Origin: Desulfovibrio sp.
GTDB lineage: Bacteria; Desulfobacterota; Desulfovibrionia; Desulfovibrionales; Desulfovibrionaceae
Reading direction: 5' to 3'
Length of the DNA stretch: 64,000 nt
NCBI GenBank assembly: GCA_016208105.1
Contig: JACQYS010000002.1
Span: 98,292 to 162,291 of the forward strand
Under the pieces are notes generated by a model. That model ran no database searches and was not told where the DNA came from. It was given only the letters and a program-made list of their open reading frames with translations. Shown here piece by piece: positions 56,912 through 64,000 of the stretch. Every line of letters starts with the position of its first letter. The stretch's first letter is position 1. Both the position numbers and the translations under genes were made by a program.

Positions 56912-57391
56912 ATGACTCGTTTTTTTTTACGCTGCCTGCCTCTCCTCCTGTTGCTCGCTCTTGCCGGGTGCTCTCTGTTTGAACCCGAGCCCGTAGAGAG
57001 GAAAATTCCGCCCAAGGCCACGGTGACAGACACCGCACGCAGCCAGATAGGCACTCCCTACCGCGCCGGCGGCGACAACCCGCGTACAGGCTTCGACTGC
57101 TCAGGGTTGGTGCAGTGGTGCTACAGCGTGCATGGTTACTCCCTTCCCAGGCGCACCGAGGATATGCTTTCCGTGGGTGTGCCCGTGGACAGGGAGAATC
57201 TCATCCCCGGCGATCTGGTGTTCTTCAATGTCGCGCGCAAGCGCTGGGGGCTGCATGTGGGCATGTATTCAGGCAAGGGACGTTTCATCCACAGCCCGAC
57301 GCCCGGCTCAAAGGTGCGCGAGGAGAGTCTGTACGAACGCTACTGGCTACGCACATATATAGGTGCACGGCGGGTTCTTAAGGCGCAGTAG
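56912..57391 (+). CDS. NlpC/P60-family lipoprotein
   Basis: Protein of 159 residues. The signal peptide ends in lipobox LAGC (Cys20). The NlpC/P60 domain has the catalytic Cys in TGFDCSGLVQW, the His in GLHVGMYS and a third polar residue in FIHSPTPG. It is a gamma-D-glutamyl-diamino-acid endopeptidase of the Spr/NlpC kind, cutting peptide stems in peptidoglycan. ATG 56912 precedes MTRFFLRCLPLLLLL; an earlier in-frame start has no family match. It lies beside the transglycosylase gene, making a wall-turnover pair. Confidence 0.92.
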   Translation: MTRFFLRCLPLLLLLALAGCSLFEPEPVERKIPPKATVTDTARSQIGTPYRAGGDNPRTGFDCSGLVQWCYSVHGYSLPRRTEDMLSVGVPVDRENLIPGDLVFFNVARKRWGLHVGMYSGKGRFIHSPTPGSKVREESLYERYWLRTYIGARRVLKAQ

Positions 57392-57498
57392 TCCCTGTGA
57401 ACGTGTATCTGTTCTCTTGGTTGCAACTGTGAGGCCGAGCTTGGCCAGGTAGGCATTCCCAGGCCGCAGGGTGCGAACAGGCCCCGCAGCCCTTCTGG

Positions 57499-57702
57499 CT
57501 ACAGCCTGTCCATGGGAAATGAAGCGTAGAATTCTTCCCAATCCTCATCGAGCATGTCTTTAAATTGGGAAAGGGGGAAGGACTGGCCGCAGGACCTGCA
57601 GCGCACCACGGCCTGTGTTCAGAGACGGGACGGGTAGACGCTCCCGCCGCAAGAGGGGCAATTCGGGGTCTTTGCCCTGGAGCCGGAAGAAAAGAAAAAC
57701 AT
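57499..57702 (-). CDS. Small dual-CxxC protein, probable selenoprotein (in-frame TGA)
   Basis: On the minus strand from ATG 57702 the frame reads MFFFSSGSRAKTPNCPSCGG then SVYPSRL, meets TGA at 57621-57619, and continues TQAVVRCRSCGQSFPLSQF and a tail ending FYASFPMDRL before TAG. The two CxxC motifs (residues 15-18 and 35-38 counting the TGA as 28) lie on both sides of the TGA in the same frame, so the frame is protein-like throughout. If TGA encodes selenocysteine the protein has 67 residues. Just 3' of the TGA, CTGCAGGTCCTGCGG can form a short hairpin with a GGUCC loop, reminiscent of a bacterial SECIS. A nonsense mutation is the alternative. I recall small dual-CxxC (seleno)proteins annotated in Desulfovibrio (memory, not checked). 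Confidence 0.65.
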
Positions 57703-57783
57703 GAGACTCACTTTGATTTGCAGGGCGCTTGGCGGTCATGCGGCAGCGAGAGCGGCCAAGACAGCCTGATTCCTGTTTTTTTG

Positions 57784-57823
57784 CCCTTTCGCTTGACGAA
57801 AGGGTCTGAAGGCATTTTATAGT
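57784..57823 (+). promoter_or_regulatory. Promoter with an inverted repeat across the -35 box
   Basis: CCCTTTCG (57784-57791) and CGAAAGGG (57797-57804) are perfect eight-base arms five bases apart. The -35 TTGACG (57793-57798) lies in the middle. TATAGT (57818-57823, five of six consensus bases) is the -10, with spacing 19; TTTATA at 57816 gives 17. The palindrome would let a repressor block the promoter. It points to the small gene at 57942 and proB. Confidence 0.5.
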
Positions 57824-57864
57824 ATGCATGAATCCGTGTTTTGGGCAGGGGTGTAGGTAGTCAA

Positions 57865-57894
57865 TTGCCTTAAAAAAGGCTAGAGTAGTATACG
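57865..57894 (+). promoter_or_regulatory. Second putative sigma-70 promoter upstream of the small gene and proB
   Basis: TTGCCT, 18 bases, TATACG. It sits 70 bases downstream of the first promoter and 47 bases before the start codon. The sequence between also forms a short inverted repeat (GCCTT, AAAA, AAGGC). Confidence 0.4.
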
Positions 57895-57941
57895 TACCGG
57901 AAGCAAAATGACGGATCCGGCCCGGTGAAAGGACAGAGCGC

Positions 57942-58163
57942 ATGCGAGACGATTGGGGTTCCACTGGCGTACCAGAGGAAAATCATAAACTGCCACTCAT
58001 AAACAAGGTCCACAGCCTCATTGCTCAGGACATTGCTTTGGTGCAGGGTCTTCGCTTGCGTGGGTTCTCCGAACGCCAGGTGGCTCTGGGCTTCAGGCAG
58101 TCAGTGAAGCTAAGCCGCCCCCCCGAAGTCGACGTGGGGGCTCTCATGGACCTCGGGTCCTAA
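57942..58163 (+). CDS. Small hypothetical protein
   Basis: Protein of 73 residues. ATG 57942 has AAAGGA about ten bases ahead and two candidate promoters upstream. The middle (LINKVHSLIAQDIALVQGLRLRGFSERQVALGFRQ) is amphipathic and helical. No membrane helix or known motif. It ends 15 bases before proB and is probably cotranscribed with it. It is supported by start signals and spacing rather than by family. Confidence 0.5.
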   Translation: MRDDWGSTGVPEENHKLPLINKVHSLIAQDIALVQGLRLRGFSERQVALGFRQSVKLSRPPEVDVGALMDLGS

Positions 58164-58178
58164 TTCCACCCCCATCCT

Positions 58179-59321
58179 ATGCAAGACTGGAAATCCCAAA
58201 AGAGCGAGGCCCTCGCACGGGCCAAGCGTATAGTTGTGAAGGTCGGAAGCGCTGTTCTCACCTCGGGAAATGGCGTGGACATGGGCGTCATCAAGAGCCT
58301 GGCCAAGGACATTGCCTCCCTCCACAAACAAGGCCGGGACATCCTGCTGGTTACGAGCGGGGCTGTCGCAGCTGGTCGTGCGGTGATCCGCCAGGCCGAG
58401 CTGGACGGCCTCCCGGACCGCCAGGCCGCCTCCGCCGTGGGGCAAAGCCGGCTCATGCACGCCTACGACCAGGTGTTCGATGAGTTCGGAATCATCACCG
58501 CGCAGCTTTTGCTCACCCGTGACGATCTGGAAGGACGTGAGCGCTATCTGAACGTGCGCAACACCCTGCGGACGCTACTTGGATGGAGGTGCCTGCCGGT
58601 AGTCAACGAGAACGACACCGTGGCCGTCCAAGAGCTGGTTTACGGCGACAACGATTGTCTGGCCTCGCTGCTTGTGGGCGTTGTAGGGGCGGACCTGTTC
58701 GTGAATCTTACCTCCGCCAAGGGCGTGTACACCGAAAATCCTCTGGAGAACCCCAACGCGGGCTGCCACCCCTGCCTGGAGGACATCGCCGGGCTTGATC
58801 TTGAGGCAATGTGCAAGGGCAAGACATCCAGCGGCACCGGAGGGATGCATTCCAAGCTCCTGGCAGCCAGGCGCGCGGCCCAACTCGGCGTGCCCACGCT
58901 CATTGTTTCCGGGCGCGAACCGGACAGGTTGAGCCGGGTGTTCGCGGGCGAAGACCTGGGCACCTGGATAGCCCCCGAAGGCAAACCCATCTCCCGGCGC
59001 AAGTTCTGGTTGGCCTATACTGCCGAACCTAGAGGCGGGCTGTGGATAGATCCGGGCGCGGCTCATGCCTTGCGCCAGGGCGGCAAAAGCCTTCTTCCTG
59101 CAGGAATTGTGAGGGTGGAAGGGGACTTCGAGAAAGGAGCCTCGGTACGCATTCTCGATTACCAAGGGCAGACCGTTGGTGTCGGGTTGGCCAACTACGA
59201 TTCAGAAGAGCTCAAAAAAATCATGGGGCTCAAATCTAGCAAGATAGCCCAAGTTCTGGGGCAGGCCTCGTATCCAGAGGCTGTCCACCGCGACAACATG
59301 GTTCTGGACGCTGCCCTCTAA
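58179..59321 (+). CDS. proB: Glutamate 5-kinase
   Basis: Protein of 380 residues. The amino acid kinase domain has RIVVKVGSAVLTSGNG, LLVTSGAVAAGRA, NENDTVAVQELVYGDND and GTGGMHSKLLAARRA. The C-terminal PUA domain ends with SLLPAGIVRVEGDFEKGASVRILD. It phosphorylates glutamate at the first step of proline synthesis; the PUA form is feedback-regulated in many bacteria. ATG 58179, 15 bases after the small gene. No proA lies nearby. Confidence 0.96.
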   Translation: MQDWKSQKSEALARAKRIVVKVGSAVLTSGNGVDMGVIKSLAKDIASLHKQGRDILLVTSGAVAAGRAVIRQAELDGLPDRQAASAVGQSRLMHAYDQVFDEFGIITAQLLLTRDDLEGRERYLNVRNTLRTLLGWRCLPVVNENDTVAVQELVYGDNDCLASLLVGVVGADLFVNLTSAKGVYTENPLENPNAGCHPCLEDIAGLDLEAMCKGKTSSGTGGMHSKLLAARRAAQLGVPTLIVSGREPDRLSRVFAGEDLGTWIAPEGKPISRRKFWLAYTAEPRGGLWIDPGAAHALRQGGKSLLPAGIVRVEGDFEKGASVRILDYQGQTVGVGLANYDSEELKKIMGLKSSKIAQVLGQASYPEAVHRDNMVLDAAL

Positions 59322-59494
59322 GAGCTTGGAAAAGCCCGGGACCTTGTTTTCAAAAAGATTTCATCTCCCGCGATCCCTTGTCTTGCGAAGGCAGGAAGGA
59401 CCTCCAGGCGCGGCGCCATTGTCGAGCACGAAGTGTGCGACACGTTGCTGTGGATCATGCCCAAGTCATACTGCGGTCGTTCTCGAGAAGATGA

Positions 59495-60709
59495 TTACCC
59501 GGCTTCTCCCTCCGTGAGCGCTTCACGGCAGACCTGCCTCCAGGTCTCCAGACGTCCGGCCACGCCCGCGTTGCTCAAATATTCCATATCCATGATGTGC
59601 TTGGCGTAGTCGGGGTTGATGACCACGAGTTCGTGCTCCAGAACATTGGCCACATGCACGGCGGTCAGAACTGACATCCCCGTGACCCCCTGGGCCTGTG
59701 GCTCATGGTGAAAGACCACGGCTTCGAGCACACTGTCCGAAAGCCCCCACAAGCCGAGCAGGTAGGCGCCCGCCTGGGGATGACCGGCGCCGAGCTCCCG
59801 GGTTTCAACCAGGTCAATGGGAACGTTTTCGTTCCTGGCCGTTTCCACAACCCGCAGATAGTCGGCCGTGAGTTTGTCAGCCAGGACAAACTTCCCCAGA
59901 TCATGGAGCATCCCGGCAATGTAGCTGTCGTCTTGAGCTTCCGGGGACAGCCCTTCCAGCATGGCTATGCGTCGGGCCAGGCGGGCCGTGGCCAGGCTGT
60001 GCTCCCAGAGCTTTGGAAAGGAAAAAGAGGGGATTTTCCTGGTGTCGAAAATTTTTAAAAGCTGCAGCCCGACCACCAGACCCTTGATGGTTTCCATTCC
60101 GAGCAGGGTCACGGCCTGGTCCAGGCTTCGCACCTTCACCCTGGGACCGAAAAATGAGGAATTCACCAGCTTGAGAATGTCCGCGCTCAAGGCAACGTCC
60201 TTGGCGATAACGGCGGATATGGCCTCCACCGGTGCGGACTCGTCATCGAGCACCTTCAGCAGCGCCTCGTAGATGGCGGGCTGGGCGGGCAAGGAGTCGA
60301 TCTTGCCGATGATGGATTTTATCTCGTGTGAGAGGATCATGTCCCGCAGACAGCAGCCCCGCTCGATCACTTTGATTAACTGGTCGGCCGAGACCGGCTT
60401 GGTCAGGAATTGATGCGCTTCAGGCACGGAGCGCAGGATGCTTCGTTGGTTTGATTCACCGGAGAGAACCAGGCGCATCATCCAGGGGTATTGCTTTCTC
60501 ACTGTTCGCAGGAGGCGGCGTCCATCCATGCCTGGCATGCGCATGTCGGCCACGATCACGTCGTGGCGCTGACTGGAAAGCAGGTTTAAAGCTTCGTCCC
60601 CGGAGCGCAGAAAATTCATCTCCCAGCGGTCCTGTGCGCCCCAGAGCATGCGACGAATGGATGTGAGGAGCTGCTGGTCGTCATCAACGAAGAGAATGCG
60701 TTTTTTCAT
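59495..60709 (-). CDS. Response regulator with HDOD output domain
   Basis: Protein of 404 residues. The receiver domain has RILFVDDDQQLL and the phospho-Asp in VIVADMRMPGMDGRRLL. The HDOD domain (about 135-330) includes ALSADILKLVNSSFFGPRVKVRSLDQAVTLLGMETIKGL and YIAGMLHDLGKFVLAD. HDOD proteins control motility and signalling but lack the metal site of true HD phosphodiesterases. Its start overlaps the stop of the histidine-kinase gene (ATGA), so the two are partners. Two hundred bases of unremarkable sequence separate it from proB. Confidence 0.92.
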   Translation of the reverse strand: MKKRILFVDDDQQLLTSIRRMLWGAQDRWEMNFLRSGDEALNLLSSQRHDVIVADMRMPGMDGRRLLRTVRKQYPWMMRLVLSGESNQRSILRSVPEAHQFLTKPVSADQLIKVIERGCCLRDMILSHEIKSIIGKIDSLPAQPAIYEALLKVLDDESAPVEAISAVIAKDVALSADILKLVNSSFFGPRVKVRSLDQAVTLLGMETIKGLVVGLQLLKIFDTRKIPSFSFPKLWEHSLATARLARRIAMLEGLSPEAQDDSYIAGMLHDLGKFVLADKLTADYLRVVETARNENVPIDLVETRELGAGHPQAGAYLLGLWGLSDSVLEAVVFHHEPQAQGVTGMSVLTAVHVANVLEHELVVINPDYAKHIMDMEYLSNAGVAGRLETWRQVCREALTEGEAG

Positions 60710-63102
60710 GCGTGATGCTCCTGTCCCAAAGGGAAGCGCAGGATGAAGGATGTGCCTTCACCCGGGGTGGATTCAAGATCGATGGTGCCTCCGTGCCGCT
60801 CCACCACGGAATGCACGATGGCCAGGCCCTGCCCCGTCCCCTTGCCGACTTCTTTCGTGGTGAAGAAGGGGTCGAAGATCCGGCTGGTGTTTTCCGGCGG
60901 TATGCCGGTGCCCGTGTCGCTTACCCGAATGGTCAGTGAATCGGCGTCGGAGGAAGTGCTCACAGTGAGAAGTCCCTTTTGACCGGTTCCTTTGTATTTG
61001 TCGCTTATGGCATGGGCCGCGTTCACCACGAGGTTGAGGATGACTTGGTTGAAATCACCGGGGAAGCAGAAGAGAAGCGGCGAAGTCGGGTCGAGCTCGG
61101 TCTTCATGTCGGCGGTGTACTTCCATTCATTGCGAGTGATGGTCAGGGTCGATTCGATGGCCTTGTTCACGTCCAGCAGACGTTTTTCCGCAACATCAGG
61201 GTGCGAGAATCTCTTCATGGCGCCGACGATGACAGCCACACGCTCCACACCAGATATAGAGTCGGAGATGGACCCCGGTATTTCAGAGAGCAACTCTTCG
61301 TACCTGGCATGGTCTTTCGCCTGGGCAAGCCCCTGGAGTTCCTCTGCCAGGGCGGGGTCGATGCTCGCGGACTTGGCCAGGGAGTCGTAGCGGGCCAGAA
61401 TATCCGTGAGGCTGACGAATGCGTCCCGGAGGAAACCAAGATTGCCGCTGACGTATTGAATGGGCGTGTTGATCTCGTGGGCGATTCCTGACGCCAGCTG
61501 TCCGATGGATTCAAGCTTCTGGGCTAGTCCAAGTTGACGCTCCAAGGCCTTCTTCTCACTGATATCGAAGAGGACCTCGAAGATGTAGGTTTTGCCCATG
61601 ATGGAGGCCGAAAGAACGGTTCTGCTGATCGGCACCAGCCTGCCGTCGGGGAGTTCCAGCAAGAATTCACCGCTGGCGAACGTGCTGGACCCGTTGAAGA
61701 CGGCCTGGAGCATGTCGGTGCGTGCGTCCAGAGGACGCACGTTCGCTCCAAACAGTTCCCGGTGTGGCTTGCCAATCCAGTGTCTTGCGGAAATGGAGAA
61801 AAGTGACTCGGCCACCGGGTTCAAATCCAGGATGGCGAAGGTGATGGCATCTATGGTGAAAGTGGCGGCCTTGATGCCAGTCAGCAGGATTTGCAGCTTC
61901 TCCTCTTTGTCCCTGGCTTCAATCTCGGCCTGTCTCGTTTGTTGAATTTTCTCCCGCAATCGAAGCTCCGAGGCGGTTCTTTCAGCAGCGCTGACATCGC
62001 TCATGGTGAACAAGCGCAGGGTTGTGAAAAAATACATCCCCAAGAGGACAGTGATGACCAAACCTGCCCCAAGGGCGATCCAGGGGCGCCATGTGAGGCG
62101 GGAGGCAAGAAAATCTGGAGTGGACTCGAAGCACAACTCCCAGGATCTTTGACCGACAACGAGAGGCCGTTTCAGCTCGAATTTCCTGGCAGGCAGTAAG
62201 TGCCAACCTTGAGTATCCCTGGAATCGGGTGGTGAGGGCGAGGAGTAAAAAGGTCTGTCGCTGTGGGAGCCACCGTTGTCCTCCAGCCAGACTTTTATCT
62301 CATCGTTTTGGACGCCCTCCAAGGCGTATTCGAATATCGTGTCCATACGGTACACTCCCAGGGAGAATCCCAGGAGGTTCTGCCGTCTCTCTTCCTGCGT
62401 GCCGGTTGGGGCATCCTTGAAATACACCGGATAAAAAATGAGGAGGCCGTTCCTGATGTCATTGCCCTGGACAAGCGATACTCTGCTGCTGGCCACGGCC
62501 TCTCCGGTATCGCGAGCTTTTGAGAGTGCTTCCAGCCGTTCCGGCTGCGATCCGAGATCGAATCCGAGGGCAGGTTCGTTGCCGGCCAGGGGTTCCACAT
62601 AGAGCACAGGGAAGTATTCGGGTCTTCGGTCCGCGACGATAAGGCCGCCTTCGGTGGTCCTCTGGGTGAAGGAGAAGGCCTTGAATCCTTCACTTCGGAC
62701 TTCTGCCTCAAGCATGGCCCTTTGCCTGTCTGGAACGCGGGGGATGTACTCCAGGGCCTGCAGACCCACTCGTCCGGTCATTGCCCCGCGGGCAAAGGCC
62801 GAAAATCTTCCCCGGGAGATATGGTCGGAACTGTTGAACAGGGAGCCAAGGAGCTTGACGACCTCGACATCCGTATCCAACTGGCGTTGCATGACGTCAG
62901 TTATATGCTGTGTCATCCTGTCAAAGTCCGCCTGGGAACTCTGCATCTCGCTCTCCCAGCCAAGAACGGCTGCGAACACGGAGAGCGCGCCAACGAGCGC
63001 AACCACGCTAGACGCAATGACCAACCGCCGCATGGGAAAGCCGGCTCGGGGCATGGCGGGGCCGGCTGAAGAGTTCTTTTCCCCTGGGGGATCCTGCTCC
63101 AT
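60706..63102 (-). CDS. CHASE-PAS hybrid-type sensor histidine kinase
   Basis: Protein of 798 residues. In order: membrane helix 1 (about 27-47), a CHASE periplasmic domain (about 75-230, with LEYIPRVPDRQRAMLE), membrane helix 2 (about 341-363), coiled coil, PAS (about 405-515), the phospho-acceptor His near 542 in GIAHEINTPIQYVSGN, and an ATPase domain with DTGTGIPPENTSRIFDPFFTTKEVGKGTGQGLAIVHS. The CHASE domain senses an outside ligand, unknown here. The signal passes to the REC-HDOD protein encoded next with a four-base overlap. ATG 63102. Confidence 0.93.
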   Translation of the reverse strand: MEQDPPGEKNSSAGPAMPRAGFPMRRLVIASSVVALVGALSVFAAVLGWESEMQSSQADFDRMTQHITDVMQRQLDTDVEVVKLLGSLFNSSDHISRGRFSAFARGAMTGRVGLQALEYIPRVPDRQRAMLEAEVRSEGFKAFSFTQRTTEGGLIVADRRPEYFPVLYVEPLAGNEPALGFDLGSQPERLEALSKARDTGEAVASSRVSLVQGNDIRNGLLIFYPVYFKDAPTGTQEERRQNLLGFSLGVYRMDTIFEYALEGVQNDEIKVWLEDNGGSHSDRPFYSSPSPPDSRDTQGWHLLPARKFELKRPLVVGQRSWELCFESTPDFLASRLTWRPWIALGAGLVITVLLGMYFFTTLRLFTMSDVSAAERTASELRLREKIQQTRQAEIEARDKEEKLQILLTGIKAATFTIDAITFAILDLNPVAESLFSISARHWIGKPHRELFGANVRPLDARTDMLQAVFNGSSTFASGEFLLELPDGRLVPISRTVLSASIMGKTYIFEVLFDISEKKALERQLGLAQKLESIGQLASGIAHEINTPIQYVSGNLGFLRDAFVSLTDILARYDSLAKSASIDPALAEELQGLAQAKDHARYEELLSEIPGSISDSISGVERVAVIVGAMKRFSHPDVAEKRLLDVNKAIESTLTITRNEWKYTADMKTELDPTSPLLFCFPGDFNQVILNLVVNAAHAISDKYKGTGQKGLLTVSTSSDADSLTIRVSDTGTGIPPENTSRIFDPFFTTKEVGKGTGQGLAIVHSVVERHGGTIDLESTPGEGTSFILRFPLGQEHHA

Positions 63103-63615
63103 GTCTTCTTTCTCAATTGGCCGGGCAACCCTGCATGGGCATGGCCGGCTGGAAGGTTTCGCTCACCTCTTAGGAGCATGAGAAAGTTCGGCCAGGCCAA
63201 TGAACCTGGTGGGCATGGCCGTGAACACATTACTCCCGCTTCCAACATTCCCGGTACGGGTGCAGGATGGCAGGGATTACTTCCAATCTACACTCCATGG
63301 TTGAAAAGGACAACAATGGCTGGAATCAGTCTCGCAATCGGACCCTTTCCAGTGTGGCAGAGTGACTGAGCGAGAATGAACAGGATTGATCTTTGATACC
63401 GTGATCTGTGGTTTCCTGTCGGAGCATCAGGGCGGGTGATCTGGTCATGCTTTTAAGGTGGAAACTGTGGGTCCTGAAGAGGCGATGAATGTGAGGTCGG
63501 GTCTGGCAGGGTCGACGAAGAGGGTACGGCATGCCAAGCCTAGGTGAATATGGCTCAAAATAGTACAGTCACTTTAGTATGTTGAAAGACATTTTCAAAA
63601 AAAACGAAAAAGCGC
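63103..63615. other. Gene-free stretch upstream of the rrn operon
   Basis: No supported gene, terminator or repeat found. It runs from the histidine-kinase start to the first rrn promoter. The kinase promoter must lie at its left end, but no clear box was seen. Confidence 0.6.
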
Positions 63616-63644
63616 TTGACCCTGGAGCTGGTTCCACATAGATA
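63616..63644 (+). promoter_or_regulatory. rrn promoter P1
   Basis: TTGACC, 17 bases, TAGATA. An A-rich stretch at about 63592-63612 directly before the -35 looks like an UP element. Confidence 0.55.
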
Positions 63645-63710
63645 CGCCCTCCCGACGGCGTGAAGCGCCAGAGGGGAGCGGGGACCCGGAAAGAATTTTA
63701 AAAAAAGTTG

Positions 63711-63739
63711 TTGACGGCCCCATCAGGAACAACTAAAGA
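63711..63739 (+). promoter_or_regulatory. rrn promoter P2
   Basis: TTGACG, 17 bases, TAAAGA, then a G/C-rich start region. The A/T-rich track AAGAATTTTAAAAAAAG just upstream is a likely UP element. It lies 95 bases after P1. Confidence 0.65.
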
Positions 63740-63794
63740 TCGTTCCTCGCGCCGACGGAAAGCAAACTTCGGCGCACCGCGCAAGCGACCAAGA

Positions 63795-63806
63795 TCTTTG
63801 ACAATT
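63795..63806 (+). promoter_or_regulatory. boxA-like antitermination element in the rrn leader
   Basis: TCTTTGACAATT resembles the boxA found between rrn promoters and 16S (TGCTCTTTAACA family) and stands about 90 bases before the 16S start, as expected. Confidence 0.5.
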
Positions 63807-63885
63807 AAATAGCGAGTCGGGTAATTTCTGAATTAGCCATACCCTTCTGGTTTAGGCCAGATGGGTTTCAGCAGACAAGGATTTC

Positions 63886-64000
63886 AAACTGGAGAGTTTG
63901 ATCCTGGCTCAGATTGAACGCTGGCGACGTGCTTAACACATGCAAGTCGTGCGAGAAAGTAGACTTCGGTCTATGAGTAGAGCGGCGCACGGGTGAGTAA
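63886..64000 (+). rRNA. rrs: 16S ribosomal RNA, 5' fragment
   Basis: The first 115 bases of 16S rRNA, cut by the window edge. AGAGTTTGATCCTGGCTCAG is the universal 5' sequence, followed by ATTGAACGCTGGCGACGTGC and CACGGGTGAGTAA. The 5' end is set by alignment to the E. coli start and is approximate. Confidence 0.97.

Noticed and set aside
57560..57964. A 134-codon minus-strand frame over the selenoprotein locus
   Set aside because: A different frame from the two CxxC motifs, with an arginine/proline-rich shadow-like sequence and no ribosome site.
59322..59494. Gap after proB, examined for a terminator or small gene
   Set aside because: No stem with a T run and no frame with a start site was found.

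Overview
The window is 64 kb of a GC-rich bacterial chromosome, read here as a sulfate-reducing deltaproteobacterium of the Desulfovibrio group (inference). The reasons are a split F1Fo-ATP synthase locus with two b-type subunits, the order zapB-zapA-6S RNA-rny-ymdB, intergenic palindromes of a kind I associate with Desulfovibrio, an apparent small dual-CxxC selenoprotein, a heme-binding chemoreceptor, and the first 115 bases of a 16S rRNA gene at the right edge. No prophage, transposase, CRISPR array or tRNA gene was seen. Most of the window is core chromosome, with surface-polysaccharide and signalling genes between.

Layout. 1-2.7 kb (minus): branched-chain amino acid ABC permeases and an exported FG-GAP protein. 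2.9-9.1 kb: RNA modification (NOP2/Sun methyltransferase, ThpR), a class I aldolase relative lacking its catalytic lysine, a gene behind a good sigma-54 promoter, UspA, HisC and Cmk. 9.1-15.2 kb: a hydrolase, a 3'-5' exonuclease, and a polysaccharide O-acetylation pair (AlgX/AlgJ-like and MBOAT) divergent from a propeller-type transferase-like protein. 15.2-19.7 kb: MazG, CvpA, Ogt, a radical SAM protein and small unknowns. 19.9-25.7 kb: the rod-shape operon mreBCD-mrdA-rodA plus a bactofilin. 25.9-31.8 kb: atpF'-F-H-A-G-D-C, closed by a strong terminator. 31.9-38.9 kb: glmU, zapB, zapA, 6S RNA, rny, ymdB, tyrS and a UbiA-type prenyltransferase.

38.9-48.5 kb: small unknown genes, the heme chemoreceptor, and a glycan cluster (three GT4 glycosyltransferases, a B12-binding radical SAM enzyme, and a polyprenyl-phosphate sugar-phosphate transferase with an extra C-terminal domain). 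48.5-51.9 kb: a minus-strand run of dmeF-type metal exporter, MarR regulator and sigma-54 response regulator, divergent from tpx across three copies of TTTGA-N3-TCAAA. 52-57.4 kb: M48 lipoprotein protease, S24/CI-type repressor, UMF1 transporter, SPOR protein, MltB-like transglycosylase and NlpC/P60 lipoprotein. 57.5-63.1 kb: the dual-CxxC gene interrupted by an in-frame TGA, a small unknown and proB, then a CHASE-PAS histidine kinase with a REC-HDOD partner. 63.6-64 kb: tandem rrn promoters, leader and the 16S start.

The central 20-38 kb works as a growth block: cell shape and septal wall synthesis, UDP-GlcNAc supply, division-ring assembly, ATP production, and RNA turnover and control. The flanks build and decorate the envelope and sense the environment. 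The observations I rate highest are the probable selenoprotein at 57.5-57.7 kb, the operator set at 51.25-51.31 kb, the lysine-less aldolase at 4.5-5.3 kb, the repeat that supplies the N-terminus of the prenyltransferase at 37.97 kb, and the likely ATT start of mreC.
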